Positions 1 through 5,120 are shown, counted from the first letter of the stretch. The stretch is 5,120 nucleotides of DNA from Hydrogenophaga intermedia (GCA_945869245.1 CAMBOY010000227.1:1-5120); one strand, 5' to 3'. The notes: generated by a model not told the origin, from the sequence alone. Program-made: numbers and translations.

Positions 1-2
1 TT

Positions 3-113
3 TTATTGCGCCTGTGCACGGTGGCGGGCGTGTCGCCGAACTGGCTCGACACGCTGCGCAACTTCGCCTTCAACGAGCTCAGAGCGCCAGCGCAGCGACT
101 GGGCGCCGGCTGA
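3..113 (+). CDS. 3' end of an unidentified GC-rich gene (partial)
   Basis: An open frame enters from the left edge and stops at TGA 111-113, giving 36 residues with a tail containing SPNWLDTLRNFAFNEL. Nearly every third base is G or C (CTG, GTG, GCC, AAC, CTC and GAC codons), matching galE and galU and unlike the AT-rich sequence that follows, so the frame is probably real. I do not recognise the family from so short a C-terminus. Given the neighbours it could belong to the same polysaccharide locus, but that is a guess. No terminator hairpin with a U-tract follows its stop. Confidence 0.5.
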   Translation, partial: LLRLCTVAGVSPNWLDTLRNFAFNELRAPAQRLGAG

Positions 114-275
114 AAAGAATATTTCAGGGCCGACTAATTAGATAAAATAAAGACAAAAATACTCAAACACAAAGCCAGGCAAATCTCATCTGAAGCATTA
201 AATCTCCAGTCAATAATATTAAAATTAAGCATGACGAATGCGATCGCTTCTTGGATGCAAAAGAAAATACGCAAC

Positions 276-295
276 GCTTCCAACCAACTGGAAGC
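276..295. repeat. Small inverted repeat, hairpin-capable
   Basis: gcttcca (276-282) and tggaagc (289-295) are perfect 7-base complements around a 6-base loop. No run of T follows, so it is not a convincing intrinsic terminator. It could be a protein-binding site or chance. Confidence 0.3.
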
Positions 296-335
296 CTAAG
301 TCTGTCTATTGGCGCGCACCAATGAATTGCCACAT

Positions 336-364
336 TTGTAAACGATGCAAAATTGAACCATAAA
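336..364 (+). promoter_or_regulatory. Candidate weak sigma-70 promoter upstream of galE
   Basis: ttgtaa (336-341) and cataaa (359-364) are 17 bases apart and each match 4 of 6 consensus bases. The pair points toward galE and would leave a leader of roughly 225 bases running through the methyltransferase relic. The match is weak and AT-rich sequence gives such pairs by chance; transcription could equally enter from upstream. Confidence 0.2.
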
Positions 365-372
365 TCAAAAGC

Positions 373-468
373 GCGCTGGTGCCGTGGACGGCACACGACG
401 GAACGGCCTACAGCTATTGCGACTGCGCAGCGCTGCTGGCCAACATTGCGGACGAGCTGTACACGTGA
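373..468 (+). pseudogene. Relic of a methyltransferase-like gene, homologous to the gene at 2449-3258
   Basis: In frame with TGA 466-468, bases 376-459 align without gaps to 2914-2997 of the intact methyltransferase-like gene: by hand count 65 of 84 bases and 21 of 28 residues are identical, including LVPWTA, DGTAYSY and DCAA. At least five differences are silent third-position changes, so the segment diverged as coding sequence and is not a fresh copying error. It has no start, no SAM-binding motif and no C-terminal half; homology ends at about residue EL, then YT and a stop. Upstream of about 371 the sequence turns AT-rich and shows no homology I can see. I infer the remains of a second homologue, left by deletion or recombination, in the same orientation as the intact copy. 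Confidence 0.75.
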
Positions 469-596
469 GACCTGTTTGGCGGGGATGCGTGACATGGGTT
501 TCGGTCGGCCTAGCATCCGCAAGTGAGGCTTATATCCGATACGCCGAAACTCCAGAGACGAATGCTGCCCTCGATGGAATTCGATAAAGGAACCTC
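469..596 (+). other. galE leader, no gene seen
   Basis: Between the relic's stop and galE there is no gene-like frame and no strong hairpin or terminator. I found no good -35/-10 pair here. It ends in the galE ribosome binding site. Confidence 0.5.
586..591 (+). promoter_or_regulatory. Ribosome binding site of galE
   Basis: aaagga lies 5 bases before ATG 597, which fixes the start: the encoded protein then begins MNIFIVGGAGYIG, placing the Rossmann glycine motif at the normal distance from the N-terminus. Confidence 0.7.
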
Positions 597-1580
597 ATGA
601 ACATATTCATTGTGGGCGGCGCCGGCTACATCGGCAGCCACATGGTCAAGCGCCTGGGCCAGCTGGGCTGCGCGGTGACCACGCTGGACAACCTGAGCAG
701 CGGCCACCGCGACGCGGTGCTGTGCGGCGAGTTTCTGCATGGCGACCTGGCCGACACCGCGCTCCTGGCCAATCTGCTGCAGCCCGGTCGCTTTGACGCG
801 GTGATGCACTTCGCGTCCTTCATCCAGGTGGGCGAATCGGTGCAGCAGCCGGCCAAGTACTACGCCAACAACGTCACCAACACCCTGCACTTGCTGGACG
901 CCATGCGCGCAGCTGGCGTGCAGCGGTTCATTTTTTCGTCCACCGCCGCCACCTTTGGCGAGCCGCAATACACGCCGATTGACGAGCGCCACCCCCAGGC
1001 GCCGATCAACCCCTATGGCCGCAGCAAGCTGATGATTGAGCAGGTGCTGGAAGACTACGACCGGGCTTATGGGCTCAAATCGGTGTGTCTGCGCTACTTC
1101 AACGCGGCCGGCGCCGACCCGCAAGGCGAGCTGGGCGAAAGGCACGACCCCGAGACGCACCTGATACCGCTGGTGCTGCAGGCCGCGTCGGGCCGGCGCG
1201 CCGACATAGCGGTGTTTGGCCGCGACTACGACACGCCCGACGGCACCTGCATCCGCGACTACATCCACATCAACGACCTGTGCGAAGCCCACTGGCTGGC
1301 CCTGCAAAGCCTGATGCAAGGCGCAGGCAGCCAGCGCTACAACCTGGGCAACGGAGCGGGGTTTTCAGTGCAAGAGGTGATAGAAGCCGCACAGCGCGTA
1401 ACGGGCAAGCCCATAGCCGTGCGCGATGCCCCCCGGCGCGACGGCGACCCTGCCCGGCTGGTGGCCGACGCGACGCTGGCACGGCAGCAGCTGGGCTGGG
1501 CGCCGCAGTTTCCCGATCTGGAAACAATAGTGGCGCATGCTTGGGGCTGGGAACAAAAAACATCAGGAGGTAAACCATGA
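597..1580 (+). CDS. galE: UDP-glucose 4-epimerase GalE
   Basis: A cytosolic extended short-chain dehydrogenase/reductase of 327 residues, close to the usual length. It interconverts UDP-glucose and UDP-galactose with bound NAD. Visible features: Rossmann glycine motif GGAGYIG (7-13); D31-N32 after the second strand; the S/T segment SSTAATFG (114-121), where T116 takes the place of the catalytic Ser/Thr; Y140-x3-K144 in NPYGRSK; LRYFNAAGA (165-173) and CIRDYIHINDL (218-228), both typical of GalE. At the position of the bulky gate tyrosine of E. coli GalE (Y299) this protein has L288, in GDPARLVAD. In the family a smaller residue there goes with acceptance of UDP-GlcNAc/GalNAc as well, so dual specificity is possible (inference). 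Its stop overlaps the galU start (ATGA), implying coupled translation and supply of nucleotide sugars for a surface polysaccharide. Confidence 0.96.
   Translation: MNIFIVGGAGYIGSHMVKRLGQLGCAVTTLDNLSSGHRDAVLCGEFLHGDLADTALLANLLQPGRFDAVMHFASFIQVGESVQQPAKYYANNVTNTLHLLDAMRAAGVQRFIFSSTAATFGEPQYTPIDERHPQAPINPYGRSKLMIEQVLEDYDRAYGLKSVCLRYFNAAGADPQGELGERHDPETHLIPLVLQAASGRRADIAVFGRDYDTPDGTCIRDYIHINDLCEAHWLALQSLMQGAGSQRYNLGNGAGFSVQEVIEAAQRVTGKPIAVRDAPRRDGDPARLVADATLARQQLGWAPQFPDLETIVAHAWGWEQKTSGGKP
1565..1570 (+). promoter_or_regulatory. Strong ribosome binding site of galU inside the galE 3' end
   Basis: aggagg sits 6 bases before ATG 1577 and lies within the last codons of galE. It supports the start whose ATG shares the ATGA overlap with the galE stop. 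Confidence 0.8.
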
Positions 1581-2452
1581 ACGTCACAAAAGCTGTATTC
1601 CCCATCGCGGGCCTGGGCACCCGCTTTTTGCCCGCCACCAAGGCCAGCGCCAAAGAGATGCTGCCGGTGGTGGACAAGCCGCTGATTCAGTACGCGGTGG
1701 AAGAGGCCTACGCCGCTGGCGTGCGGCACATGATCTTTGTCACCGGCCGCACCAAGCGCAGTGTAGAGGACCACTTTGACACCGCCTACGAGCTGGAGAC
1801 CGAGCTGGAGCTGGCAGGCAAGGCGCACCTACTGAACGTGGCGCGCAGCATTGCGCCGGACGACATGGTGTGCACCTATGTGCGCCAGCCGCGCGCGCTG
1901 GGCCTGGGCCATGCGGTGCTGTGCGCCAAGCCGCTGGTGGGCAACGACCCGTTTGCGGTGCTGCTGGCCGACGACTTGATGGTGGGCCAGCCGCCCGTGA
2001 TGCAGCAAATGGTGGAACAATTTGCCCAATGGCGCGCCAGCATCTTGGCGGTGCAAGACGTGCCGCGCGAGCACACCAGCCGCTACGGCATCGTCAGTGG
2101 CCAGCCGGTGGCGGATGGCCTGGTGGATGTAACCGGCATGGTGGAAAAGCCCGCCCCGGCCGATGCGCCCAGCACCCTGGCGGTGGCCGGCCGATACATC
2201 CTGACCGCCGGCATTTTTGCCGAGCTGGAAACCCTGCCGCGCGGTGTGGGCGGCGAGATTCAACTGACCGACGGCATAGCCCGCTTGCTGCGCCGCGAAA
2301 AGGTGTTTGCCTACCGCTACGCCGGCCAGCGCTACGACTGCGGCAGCAAGCTGGGCTTTTTGCAGGCCACGGTGGACCTGGCCGAGCAACACGCCGAGGT
2401 GGGGGCCGAGTTCAAGGCTTGGCTGGCGCAGCGGGCGGGGGTGGTGGGGTGA
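1577..2452 (+). CDS. galU: UTP-glucose-1-phosphate uridylyltransferase GalU
   Basis: A cytosolic nucleotidyltransferase of 291 residues, normal for bacterial GalU. It makes UDP-glucose and pyrophosphate from UTP and glucose 1-phosphate, the entry point for GalE and Ugd products. Diagnostic features run in the expected order: nucleotide-binding signature GLGTRFLPATK (12-22), KEMLPVVDKPLIQY (27-39), RQPRALGLGHAV with the uridine-contacting region (103-114), LLADDL (129-134) with the metal-binding aspartate region, EKP (190-192), GRYIL (205-209), GEIQLTD (226-232) and YDCGSKLGF (253-261). The start is fixed by a perfect aggagg and the galE overlap. Its TGA overlaps the GTG of the next gene. Nothing is missing, and I expect an active enzyme. 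The related RfbF/RmlA families lack this set of motifs. Confidence 0.97.
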   Translation: MNVTKAVFPIAGLGTRFLPATKASAKEMLPVVDKPLIQYAVEEAYAAGVRHMIFVTGRTKRSVEDHFDTAYELETELELAGKAHLLNVARSIAPDDMVCTYVRQPRALGLGHAVLCAKPLVGNDPFAVLLADDLMVGQPPVMQQMVEQFAQWRASILAVQDVPREHTSRYGIVSGQPVADGLVDVTGMVEKPAPADAPSTLAVAGRYILTAGIFAELETLPRGVGGEIQLTDGIARLLRREKVFAYRYAGQRYDCGSKLGFLQATVDLAEQHAEVGAEFKAWLAQRAGVVG

Positions 2453-3258
2453 AGGGCAAGCGCCCCACACGCCACACCCCAAGTGCTGAGTCAGCCCAAG
2501 CCCAGGCGCTGCGGGCCGAGCTGCATGCGCTGCGCACCGACATAAAAGCCAGCGTGGCGGCAGCGGTGCACAAAGAGGTGCGCGCCGCCATAGTGCAGCT
2601 GGAAGCCCAGGCCAGTTTGCTGGCCCGCATCAACGGCCAGCGGCCATTGCCGGCCATGCACGGCTGGCCCATCAGCCCAGACTTTGGGCTGGTGATCACC
2701 GATTTGCTGGACACGCACACTTACCACGCGGTGGTAGAGCTGGGTTCGGGTGTGTCCACCTACATCGTGGCGGCGCTGTTGGCGCAGCTGGGGGCGTTGG
2801 CGCCGGTGCGTCAGCATGTGGCCATAGAGCACCTCCCCAAGTACCAGGCCCAAACCCAGGCCCTGCTGGCGCGGCTGGGCCAGGCGCAACGGTCTGCCGT
2901 GCGCCTGTGCCCGCTGGTGCCATGGACGGCTGTGGACGGCACGGCCTACAGCTATTACGACTGTGCGGCGGCGCTGGCCGATGTAGCGGCCACCCTGCCC
3001 ACCGACGGGACGGCCCGCGTGCTGGTGGTGGTGGACGGCCCACCGGGCGCCACTGGCCACTGGGCGCGCTACCCCGCCCTGCCCCTGCTGCTGCAGGCCA
3101 TGCCCCAGGCCGAGCTGCACCTGCTGCTGGACGACCACGGCCGCGACGAAGAGCGCGATTTGGCCCAAGCCTGGCAAGCGCTGCTGACCGAGCAAGGCCG
3201 GGCGTTCACCACTCAAACATTCCCCTGCGAAAAAGGGGCGTTGTTGTTGCGCATTTAA
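2449..3258 (+). CDS. Class I SAM-dependent methyltransferase-like protein
   Basis: 269 residues, probably cytosolic. The frame is open far upstream inside galU, but the likely start is GTG 2449, which overlaps the galU stop as GTGA; longer versions would read galU out of frame. Residues about 12-60 are rich in Ala, Gln and Leu and probably helical or coiled-coil. A Rossmann-type methyltransferase core follows: VVELGSGVSTYIVAALL (95-111) as motif I for S-adenosylmethionine, HVAIEHLPKY (123-132) with E128 as the acidic end of strand 2, then LVPWTAVDGTAYSYYDCA (156-173), VLVVVDGPPG (191-200) and LLLDDHGRDEERDL (225-238). This is the layout of stand-alone class I methyltransferases seen near polysaccharide genes. 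The substrate cannot be told from sequence; a sugar or lipid carrier intermediate is a guess. A relic of a homologue lies upstream of galE (373-468). Confidence 0.8.
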   Translation: MKGKRPTRHTPSAESAQAQALRAELHALRTDIKASVAAAVHKEVRAAIVQLEAQASLLARINGQRPLPAMHGWPISPDFGLVITDLLDTHTYHAVVELGSGVSTYIVAALLAQLGALAPVRQHVAIEHLPKYQAQTQALLARLGQAQRSAVRLCPLVPWTAVDGTAYSYYDCAAALADVAATLPTDGTARVLVVVDGPPGATGHWARYPALPLLLQAMPQAELHLLLDDHGRDEERDLAQAWQALLTEQGRAFTTQTFPCEKGALLLRI

Positions 3259-3267
3259 AGTTAGATC

Positions 3268-3274
3268 AAGGAGG
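3268..3274 (+). promoter_or_regulatory. Strong ribosome binding site of the Tae4-like gene
   Basis: aaggagg lies 5 bases before GTG 3280. It decides the start, since no ATG lies close by; the next in-frame ATG (residue 24) has no comparable site and would start just ahead of the conserved LYP segment. Confidence 0.8.
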
Positions 3275-3279
3275 AAAAA

Positions 3280-3936
3280 GTGGTTATTACAGCAAGAGCA
3301 AACGGCGCAAGTGCCAGCGTCAACCCAGCCCGCCCCCGATGGGTGGATATGGCGGCCAATTACAAGCCAGATGGTGTGTCAAGGCAGGAACTTTACCCAC
3401 TGATTTCTCAAGCGCTGGCCGATGAAGTGAACAACCCCGCTTATGCGAACACCTGTGCATTACGCATGAGTTATGCACTAAACCACAGCGGTGTATTGCT
3501 GGGTAAAGCGCCGTCAAGAGGTGGCACTGTTGTTGGCGATGACAAAAATAACTATTGGATTCGTGTCAAAGATTTGAAACAGGAACTGCAAAAGCGATTT
3601 CGCAATGGTGACTTCAACTACACCCATCCACCCTTTCCGTCCAACTGGAGCCCAGATAGCCAGTGGGCACTATTACAAGAGCGCGTCAAGAAGGTTCAAG
3701 TTGAATTTCTAGACAAGATTAAAAACAGGAATGGAATTGTCGTTTTTGAAGTGGAGGGCTGGCAAGATGCAAGCGGGCACTTTACGCTCTGGGACAGCAG
3801 CTCAAAAAACTTGATGTATGTGGGTGCCAGTCAAGCGGAAAAAGACGCTTCAAGTCCGCGCTATTATTTTTGGATGGTTCCGTATGCCGGTGCGGCAGGG
3901 TTGACAAGGTCCATTTCTTTTTGGGAGTTGAAGTGA
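3280..3936 (+). CDS. tae4: Tae4-like T6SS amidase effector (peptidoglycan hydrolase)
   Basis: 218 residues, no signal peptide, as expected for a toxin delivered by the T6SS into the periplasm of a rival cell, where Tae4 enzymes cut the D-Glu to meso-diaminopimelate bond of peptide stems. Family features: LYPLI (38-42); NTCALRMSYALNHSG (57-71), with C59 as the predicted nucleophile; YWIRVKDLKQEL (92-103); GIVVFEVEGWQDASGHFTLWD (152-172), with H167 as the catalytic histidine; and a C-terminal SISFWEL. In well-studied Tae4 an aspartate in a CxDxC-like segment 11 residues after the histidine completes the triad. That segment is absent here and position 178 is Leu; D172 may substitute (inference). 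The protein has an extra basic N-terminal tail of about 20 residues. GC content is visibly below the neighbours (20 G+C in the 60 bases 3541-3600), suggesting transfer. Its stop overlaps the next gene. Family assignment is by motif only. Confidence 0.88.
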   Translation: MVITARANGASASVNPARPRWVDMAANYKPDGVSRQELYPLISQALADEVNNPAYANTCALRMSYALNHSGVLLGKAPSRGGTVVGDDKNNYWIRVKDLKQELQKRFRNGDFNYTHPPFPSNWSPDSQWALLQERVKKVQVEFLDKIKNRNGIVVFEVEGWQDASGHFTLWDSSSKNLMYVGASQAEKDASSPRYYFWMVPYAGAAGLTRSISFWELK

Positions 3937-4346
3937 TCAAGAAATTCCGTGTTTTTTTGCTGGCCTCACTCACTCTTTCTTGGCCATTGATGGGGTTGTC
4001 GTATTCGTCAAAATCAGTATCGACCGAAGACTGGGCTGAGCTCGCTTTAAGAAAATGCTTAGAAGTTAACTACACGGCACTCAAAGCCTTGGATGAGTCA
4101 AAAACCAAGGATTTTTCTTTTTTTATGTATGGCATTGCCCAGAACGAAGAATGGTCACCTGAGGCGCTGAGCAAGATCACGGCATGGACAAAAAGCAAAA
4201 CGGGCCAATTTCACCAAGAGGACGTACCGATGAAGGCCGATTCGGTGGAGAAGCCGGTGAACGTTGTGTTTTATCGGTGCATGCGTTTTTACAAATCCCG
4301 CGAATTGCGGACCTTTATTCAGCGCGAAGTGCTGCCCTTGAAGTAA
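3933..4346 (+). CDS. tai4: Tai4-like periplasmic immunity protein of the T6SS amidase effector
   Basis: 137 residues from GTG 3933, which overlaps the effector stop as GTGA, with ggag at 3923-3926 as ribosome binding site. The longer open frame to 3870 is rejected because it would bury the signal sequence. The N-terminus has a basic MIKKFR and a hydrophobic stretch VFLLASLTLSWPLMGL, a clear Sec-type signal, so the product is periplasmic, where it would block Tae4 enzymes. The mature part matches the Tai4 pattern: an early cysteine in LRKCLEVNY (C42), a Trp-Ser-Pro-Glu segment EEWSPEALSKI (72-82), and the C-terminal RCMRFYKSRELRTFI (115-129) with C116; known Tai4 proteins carry a similar KCLDMYHSKEL. 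Gene order toxin then immunity, with coupled translation, is usual for such pairs. GC is low, like the effector. Two runs of seven T lie inside the gene. Confidence 0.87.
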   Translation: MIKKFRVFLLASLTLSWPLMGLSYSSKSVSTEDWAELALRKCLEVNYTALKALDESKTKDFSFFMYGIAQNEEWSPEALSKITAWTKSKTGQFHQEDVPMKADSVEKPVNVVFYRCMRFYKSRELRTFIQREVLPLK

Positions 4347-4350
4347 CAAC

Positions 4351-4998
4351 ATGAAGATCACAGTAGTAGGCACAGGCTATGTCGGCCTGTCGATGGCGGT
4401 GCTGCTCGCCCAGCACCACAACGTGACGGCGCTGGACATCGACCCGGCCCGCGTGGCCCGGCTCAACGCCCGCTTGCCCACGGTGGACGACGCGGATGTG
4501 GCGCAGTTTCTGGCCGAGCGCCCTCTTCGCCTGCGCGCCACCACGAACAAGGCCGAGGCCTATGCCGGCGCCGAGCTGGTGATTGTGGCCACGCCCACCG
4601 ATTACGACGCCGACAGCAATGCGTTTGACACCAGTTCGGTGGACGCGGTGTTGGCCGATGCCTTTGCCTTGGCGCCGTCTGCGCTGGCGGTGGTGAAAAG
4701 CACGGTGCCGGTGGGTTACACGGCGGGCATGCGCGAAAGGCTGGGCTGGGGCAATGTGGTGTTTTCACCGGAGTTTTTGCGCGAGGGCCTGGCCCTGCGC
4801 GACAACCTGTACCCCAGCCGCATTGTGGTGGGCGAAAGGTCTGACCGCGCCCAGGCCTTTGCGCAGATGCTGCGCGACGCGTCGCTGAAGCCCGACGCGC
4901 CGATTGTGCTGACCGACAGCACCGAGACCGAGGCGATCAAGCTGTTTGCCAACACCTACCTGGCCATGCGGGTGGCCTATTTCGTCGCCCCTGAATAA
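4351..4998 (+). pseudogene. ugd: UDP-glucose 6-dehydrogenase Ugd, 3'-truncated
   Basis: Ugd oxidises UDP-glucose to UDP-glucuronate with two NAD. The 215-residue frame shows the N-terminal NAD domain MKITVVGTGYVGLS (1-14), D29-D31, VIVATPTDYD (77-86), KSTVPVGYT (116-124), FSPEFLREG (138-146) with E141 and E145, NLYPSRIVVGE (152-162), and the start of the central helix AIKLFANTYLAMRVAYF (195-211) with K197 and N201. Homologues continue with NELDS-like sequence to about 390 residues. Here the frame turns to VAPE and a stop at 4996-4998. The catalytic cysteine (GxGGxCxPKD region) and the UDP-binding C-terminal domain are gone, so the product should be inactive. The start lies 4 bases after the immunity gene with no clear ribosome binding site. 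The other frames after 4983 do not continue Ugd, so this is an insertion or deletion junction, not a simple frameshift. Confidence 0.9.
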
Positions 4999-5048
4999 CC
5001 CCCACAACCCGCATAAACACTGGCGTTCTGGGGTGATTGCCGATGGTG

Positions 5049-5095
5049 AGAACTCCCGGTTTGATATCCAATAACGGCTGATTTCTGGGAGTTCT
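5049..5095. promoter_or_regulatory. Hairpin that would mask a ribosome binding site at the element's left end
   Basis: agaactccc (5049-5057) is the exact reverse complement of gggagttct (5087-5095). Inward, G5058-T5086 wobbles and G5059 pairs with C5085, giving an 11-pair stem with a 25-base loop. The right arm contains ggga(g), about 8 bases before GTG 5099, so pairing would hide it. Several insertion sequences use such hairpins to stop transposase translation from readthrough transcripts; here that role is inferred. Confidence 0.5.
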
Positions 5096-5098
5096 GCC

Positions 5099-5120
5099 GT
5101 GATGTTTGCCTGCCCCGCCA
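5099..5120 (+). CDS. Possible first codons of a transposase (partial)
   Basis: GTG 5099 and ATG 5102 are adjacent in one frame and read MFACPA to the window edge. A gggag segment lies at a suitable distance upstream. Only a handful of codons are visible, so no family can be assigned. The call rests on position inside the probable insertion element. Confidence 0.25.

Larger units (their letters stand above)
114..372. other. AT-rich intergenic stretch without a supported gene
   Basis: This stretch is clearly richer in A and T than the genes on either side. I find no reading frame with gene-like codon use on either strand. The open frame on the minus strand over 163-522 is antisense to the methyltransferase relic in its first part and runs into unstructured AT-rich sequence, so I do not call it. 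It contains a small hairpin (276-295), an 8-base palindrome gcgatcgc at 240-247, and a weak promoter-like pair near its right end. The composition break at about 371 marks where the relic begins. Confidence 0.6.
4984..5120. mobile_element. Probable left end of an insertion element interrupting ugd (partial)
   Basis: Homology to Ugd stops abruptly after TTC 4981-4983. The sequence that follows, starting near gtcgcccctgaataaccc, has no Ugd homology in any frame. A leader of about 115 bases with a strong hairpin then precedes a possible start codon at 5099/5102, the usual look of an IS end. The family cannot be named without the transposase or the other end; TGAATAA near the tip recalls some IS5-group ends, which is only a hint. 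The exact border and any target duplication are not resolvable here. Confidence 0.6.

Noticed and set aside
276..295. Intrinsic terminator for the gene ending at 113
   Set aside because: The hairpin is short, 160 bases past the stop, and has no T-run after it.
163..522. Minus-strand open frame of 119 codons over the leader region
   Set aside because: Its first part is antisense to the methyltransferase relic and the rest crosses AT-rich sequence; codon use is not gene-like and the product resembles nothing I know.
499..536. Possible promoter near tatatc (531-536) before galE
   Set aside because: No acceptable -35 element lies 16-18 bases upstream.
510..1319. Long minus-strand open frame opposite galE
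   Set aside because: It is a high-GC antisense shadow of galE: the + strand product carries complete epimerase motifs, while this one is low-complexity Val/Gln/His/Ala-rich sequence.
1870..2448. Upstream extension of the methyltransferase frame inside galU
   Set aside because: The frame is open only because of GC-rich codon bias; the residues are Gly/Ala/Arg-rich shadow of galU. GTG 2449 at the galU stop is the reasonable start.
2491..3216. Minus-strand open frame of 241 codons opposite the methyltransferase gene
   Set aside because: Antisense shadow; Gln/Arg/His/Val-rich with no domain, while the + strand shows the SAM-binding motif.
4984..5086. Simple frameshift or sequencing error in ugd
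   Set aside because: The other two frames after 4983 do not read as Ugd continuation (one gives SPLNNPHNPHKHW and similar), so the sequence is foreign and not shifted.
1..5120. CRISPR arrays, tRNA or rRNA genes
   Set aside because: No regularly spaced repeats and no cloverleaf or rRNA-like segments seen.

Overview
The GC-rich, strongly GC3-biased codon use of most genes, the densely packed operon and the presence of a type VI secretion (T6SS) Tae4/Tai4-like pair suggest a proteobacterial chromosome. My best guess is a betaproteobacterium of the order Burkholderiales, but that is an inference from style; there is no marker gene here to prove it.

Layout, all genes on the + strand. Bases 3-113 are the GC-rich 3' end of an unidentified gene. 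Bases 114-596 hold no intact gene: first an AT-rich stretch, then at 373-468 a short relic homologous to the methyltransferase-like gene found 2.5 kb downstream, then an apparently non-coding leader. From 597 a tight cluster begins: galE (UDP-glucose 4-epimerase, 597-1580), galU (UTP-glucose-1-phosphate uridylyltransferase, 1577-2452) and a class I SAM-dependent methyltransferase-like gene (2449-3258). These three are joined by 4-base ATGA and GTGA stop/start overlaps. A lower-GC two-gene cassette follows: a Tae4-like peptidoglycan amidase effector (3280-3936) and its Tai4-like periplasmic immunity protein (3933-4346). Four bases later comes ugd (UDP-glucose 6-dehydrogenase, from 4351). It is intact to about residue 211 and then breaks into unrelated sequence at about 4984. 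The last 137 bases look like the left end of an insertion element, with a hairpin covering the ribosome binding site of a possible transposase start.

How the genes fit together: GalU makes UDP-glucose, GalE converts it to UDP-galactose (perhaps also acting on N-acetylated sugars), and Ugd would oxidise it to UDP-glucuronate. This is a standard nucleotide-sugar supply module for exopolysaccharide, capsule or LPS. Here the Ugd branch is broken at this locus. The Tae4/Tai4 pair has no role in that pathway. It looks like a horizontally acquired toxin-immunity cassette lodged between the methyltransferase gene and ugd, read from the same operon. The locus therefore records at least three rearrangements: the methyltransferase relic, the effector-immunity insertion, and the element that truncates ugd.
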